A program made the translations under genes and the position numbers. Positions 40,439 through 42,642 of a stretch of DNA of 42,642 bases are shown one piece after another. Source of the stretch: Wenzhouxiangellaceae bacterium (GTDB taxonomy: Bacteria; Pseudomonadota; Gammaproteobacteria; Xanthomonadales; Wenzhouxiangellaceae). The number at the start of each line of letters is the position of its first letter. Position 1 is the stretch's first letter. The stretch lies in contig REEQ01000088.1 in assembly GCA_007695005.1 (NCBI GenBank), positions 1 through 42,642 of the forward strand, written 5' to 3'. The notes beneath the pieces are model-generated. The model did not search any database. It was given only the letters and a program-made list of their open reading frames with translations, and was not told where the DNA came from.

Positions 40439-41419
40439 ATGTTCATCGGCCCGCACCGAATCAGCCCCGCTATAGGACTGGCGCCCATGGCTGGCGTTAC
40501 CGACAAGCCGTTTCGCCTGCTGTGCAAACGGCTCGGCGCCGGGCTGGCGGTATCTGAGATGACCACGGCCGACCCCAGCCTCTGGCACACCCGCAAGTCG
40601 CGCAAGCGCATGGACCATGCCGGCGAGCCAGAGCCGATCAGCGTCCAGATCGCCGGCACGGATCCGCAGCGCATGGCCGCAGCCGCCCGTTACAACGTCG
40701 ATCACGGGGCCGACATCATCGACATCAACATGGGTTGCCCGGCAAAGAAAGTCTGCAAGGCCTGGGCCGGCTCGGCCCTGATGCGCGACGAAGCCTTGGT
40801 CGAGCGTATTCTCAAAGCCGTGGTCGCGGCGGTTGATGTACCGGTCACGCTCAAGATTAGAACCGGCTGGGCGGCCGGGCAGCGCAATGCGCCAGCGATC
40901 GCCAGGATTGCCGAAGACTGTGGCATTGCCGCCCTGGCCGTGCATGGCCGAACCCGCGACCAGAAGTATGAAGGCCATGCCGAATACGACACCATTGCCG
41001 GGATCAAGCAGGACATCGGCATTCCAGTAATGGCCAATGGCGATATCGACTCACCGGTCAAGGCCAGACAGGTACTCCGACAGACGGGTGCCGATGGCCT
41101 GCTGATTGGACGCGCAGCGCAGGGCCGCCCATGGATTTTTCGCGAGATCGCGCACTTTCTGGCCAGCGGCGAGATTCTGCCGCCCCCCTCCCCCACCGAG
41201 ATATGTGCCCTGCTGATCGAGCACCTGCAGGCCCTGCATCACTTCTATGGCGAGCAGGCGGGTGTGCGCATCGCGCGCAAGCACCTGGGCTGGTACGCCA
41301 AGAACCGACCCGAAAATGCTGCCTTTCGCGCCGTCGTCAACCGCGCCGACAGCGCCGCTGAACAAATCGAGCTTACCTGCCGGTACTTCGAACAGCTTGC
41401 TCAAGCCGAGGCAGCCTGA
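40439..41419 (+). CDS. dusB: tRNA-dihydrouridine synthase B
   Basis: A 326-residue flavoenzyme that reduces uridine in the tRNA D-loop. It has LAPMAGVTDKPFR at the N-terminus, EMTTADPS, the catalytic Cys in NMGCPAKKV, KIRTGW, AVHGRTRDQ and ANGDIDSP, followed by the C-terminal helical RNA-binding domain. It matches DusB in length (Escherichia coli 321 residues). In many gammaproteobacteria, fis follows dusB; here the next gene is convergent and only 9 bases away. Confidence 0.94.
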   Translation: MFIGPHRISPAIGLAPMAGVTDKPFRLLCKRLGAGLAVSEMTTADPSLWHTRKSRKRMDHAGEPEPISVQIAGTDPQRMAAAARYNVDHGADIIDINMGCPAKKVCKAWAGSALMRDEALVERILKAVVAAVDVPVTLKIRTGWAAGQRNAPAIARIAEDCGIAALAVHGRTRDQKYEGHAEYDTIAGIKQDIGIPVMANGDIDSPVKARQVLRQTGADGLLIGRAAQGRPWIFREIAHFLASGEILPPPSPTEICALLIEHLQALHHFYGEQAGVRIARKHLGWYAKNRPENAAFRAVVNRADSAAEQIELTCRYFEQLAQAEAA

Positions 41420-41428
41420 GCAGGCAGC

Positions 41429-42571
41429 CTACCAGCTCAACTCCACGTTCCACCTGACCTGCTTGTCATCGACACCGCGGGCATCCTCGACATGCTCCCA
41501 GGAGGCAGACATGCTGGCCTCGACCTGGGGAAGCTTCTCGACCAGCCACTGGCTGAAGTCAAGCAGCAGGGAGACCCGCTCCCGTTCAACCGGGGTGGCA
41601 AGGGGAACAAACCATAGCGGATCATTGGCATGCAGCCAGCGGGCCGTCAGAGCAACCAGGCCAAGCTGGCGGCTCAGCATCAGATTCATCGCCCAACGCG
41701 AGCCGGCTGGCAAATCATCGGCCAGTTCGTCCGGCTTTTCAGCCTGGCGCCAGGCCATGTCCAGCCCCATTCGCCAATCGGATCGCGCAAACTGCTGGCT
41801 AAGGCCAAGCTCGTAAGCCGGCTCGATCGTGGCCAGTCCGACCTGCCCCCACTGCGAGAGCACTCGCTGCAATCGCAGCCCGCTGTCCAGCCCCTCGCCC
41901 CAGCGCCAGACCAACTGCTGAGAGCGAGCCTCGAGCTGGCTGACGCCACGTGCCGGCGAATGAACCAGGCAATTTCGTCCGCTCAGATCCAGAGCGCCGT
42001 CGCCTCCCACCATCTCGACCAGCGCGGGCAGGCGCAAGTTCGCCTGCAGATAGCAATCCAGCGGCTGACCGGAAAGCAGCATTTGCCGGGGCGGGCTCCA
42101 ACGCAAGTCCAGCGCAAGATAGTCGGGGTTCCACTTCAGCTGAGCCGCCTGGCTCTCCGACCTGGACTCGCCATTGGCTGACCAGCTCAGCGCCTGCTGA
42201 TTGCGGAAATCCAGCTGGACCGGTGCCCCCAGCGCCGAAGGCAGCTGGAAGCGCAGCGACTGACTCAATGACTGTCTCCCCAGCTCGGCAGGCAGCGCCG
42301 TTGCCTGGTAATCACCAAGCAGTCCATCGGCAAGCACGGTCGAACGCAGCGAATAGCTGGCATCGTAGCTGACGATTTCATCAGCCCCGAGCTTGATCCG
42401 GCTGTAGAGGAGATTGTCCAGGGCCGCTGTTCGACCATCGAGCAAGCTGCCCGCCTCCAGTTCAACCAGGCCGCCACCATCGGCTGCCGAACCGCCTTCT
42501 TTCAGCGGCGCACCAGCGCAGCCGGCCAAAGCCATAGGCGTCAGCACGGCAAAAAGCACGAGCAATCGCAT
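41429..42571 (-). CDS. Outer-membrane lipoprotein, predicted beta-barrel, unknown
   Basis: A 380-residue lipoprotein. The signal sequence MRLLVLFAVLTPMALAGCAG has a lipobox LAGC. A Gly/Ser linker is followed by many short amphipathic strands with aromatic residues (for example QLDFRNQQALSW, LALDLRW, WRMGLDMAW) and a C-terminus ending VRWNVELSW, typical of outer-membrane barrel proteins. Two internal Cys (CYLQANLRL and RNCLVH) could form a disulfide. I do not recognise the family. ATG 42571 is chosen because the lipoprotein signal begins there. The gene ends 9 bases from the convergent dusB. Confidence 0.75.
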   Translation of the reverse strand: MRLLVLFAVLTPMALAGCAGAPLKEGGSAADGGGLVELEAGSLLDGRTAALDNLLYSRIKLGADEIVSYDASYSLRSTVLADGLLGDYQATALPAELGRQSLSQSLRFQLPSALGAPVQLDFRNQQALSWSANGESRSESQAAQLKWNPDYLALDLRWSPPRQMLLSGQPLDCYLQANLRLPALVEMVGGDGALDLSGRNCLVHSPARGVSQLEARSQQLVWRWGEGLDSGLRLQRVLSQWGQVGLATIEPAYELGLSQQFARSDWRMGLDMAWRQAEKPDELADDLPAGSRWAMNLMLSRQLGLVALTARWLHANDPLWFVPLATPVERERVSLLLDFSQWLVEKLPQVEASMSASWEHVEDARGVDDKQVRWNVELSW

Positions 42572-42642
42572 CGAAGTCACTAAAAAAACAACAATTCCTG
42601 ACCCAGCCTTCAAACATAACGCCTCGCGGTCGGCAGGGCAAG

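Noticed and set aside
39860-40978. 372-residue minus-strand frame covering the PilZ gene and dusB antisense
   Set aside because: Only the last 146 codons have PilZ motifs and a ribosome site; the upstream part is antisense to dusB.

Overview
The window looks like a chromosomal segment of a GC-rich gammaproteobacterium. Supporting signs are the order engB / cytochrome c4 / dsbA / endonuclease-phosphatase family protein (38-40 kb), RppH starting with MID, AcpH, ZapE, DusB, and a membrane-bound FadE. The DUF6164-type protein and overall style recall Xanthomonadales/Chromatiales relatives such as Wenzhouxiangella, but that placement is inference. Genes are densely packed, and several convergent pairs overlap at their 3' ends.

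Layout. 0-3.8 kb: a partial tRNA-Arg(CCG), a membrane GGDEF-EAL protein, a small membrane protein and a cytochrome c5-like protein. 3.7-10.3 kb: acpH, an alpha/beta hydrolase, zapE, and a TetR regulator divergent from a hydrolase-fadE pair (fatty-acid metabolism). 10.3-12.9 kb: a cobalamin riboswitch in front of a BtuB-type TonB-dependent receptor, then a DUF6164 protein. 13-16.8 kb: a TPR-GGDEF cyclase, an M28 peptidase and rppH. 16.8-18.8 kb: btuC and btuD, separated by a 262-bp palindromic, transposase-less element flanked by CTAG. 18.8-25.5 kb: an O-methyltransferase-like gene starting inside a 13-bp tandem repeat; a Fur-box-like palindrome; and a tight five-gene run (two unrecognised genes, a circularly permuted ATP-grasp protein, an alpha-E protein, a zinc metallopeptidase) convergent with an Anbu proteasome-type peptidase. 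25.5-29.6 kb: an RND efflux pump with its adaptor. 29.9-36.2 kb: an EAL protein with degenerate GGDEF, cca, an NAD-epimerase and a soluble lytic transglycosylase. 36.2-42.6 kb: a TSUP permease, EEP protein, dsbA, cytochrome c4, engB, a PilZ protein, dusB and a barrel-like lipoprotein.

Themes. B12 uptake is split: the receptor is riboswitch-controlled, while the btuCD transporter lies 4.3 kb away with no riboswitch and no btuF in the window. Cyclic-di-GMP signalling is represented by three GGDEF/EAL-type proteins and a PilZ protein. The most novel parts are the palindromic element, which landed precisely in the btuC-btuD stop/start junction, and the ATP-grasp/alpha-E/metallopeptidase/Anbu neighbourhood, which lacks the usual transglutaminase and may be preceded by an iron-responsive promoter and two uncharacterised genes.
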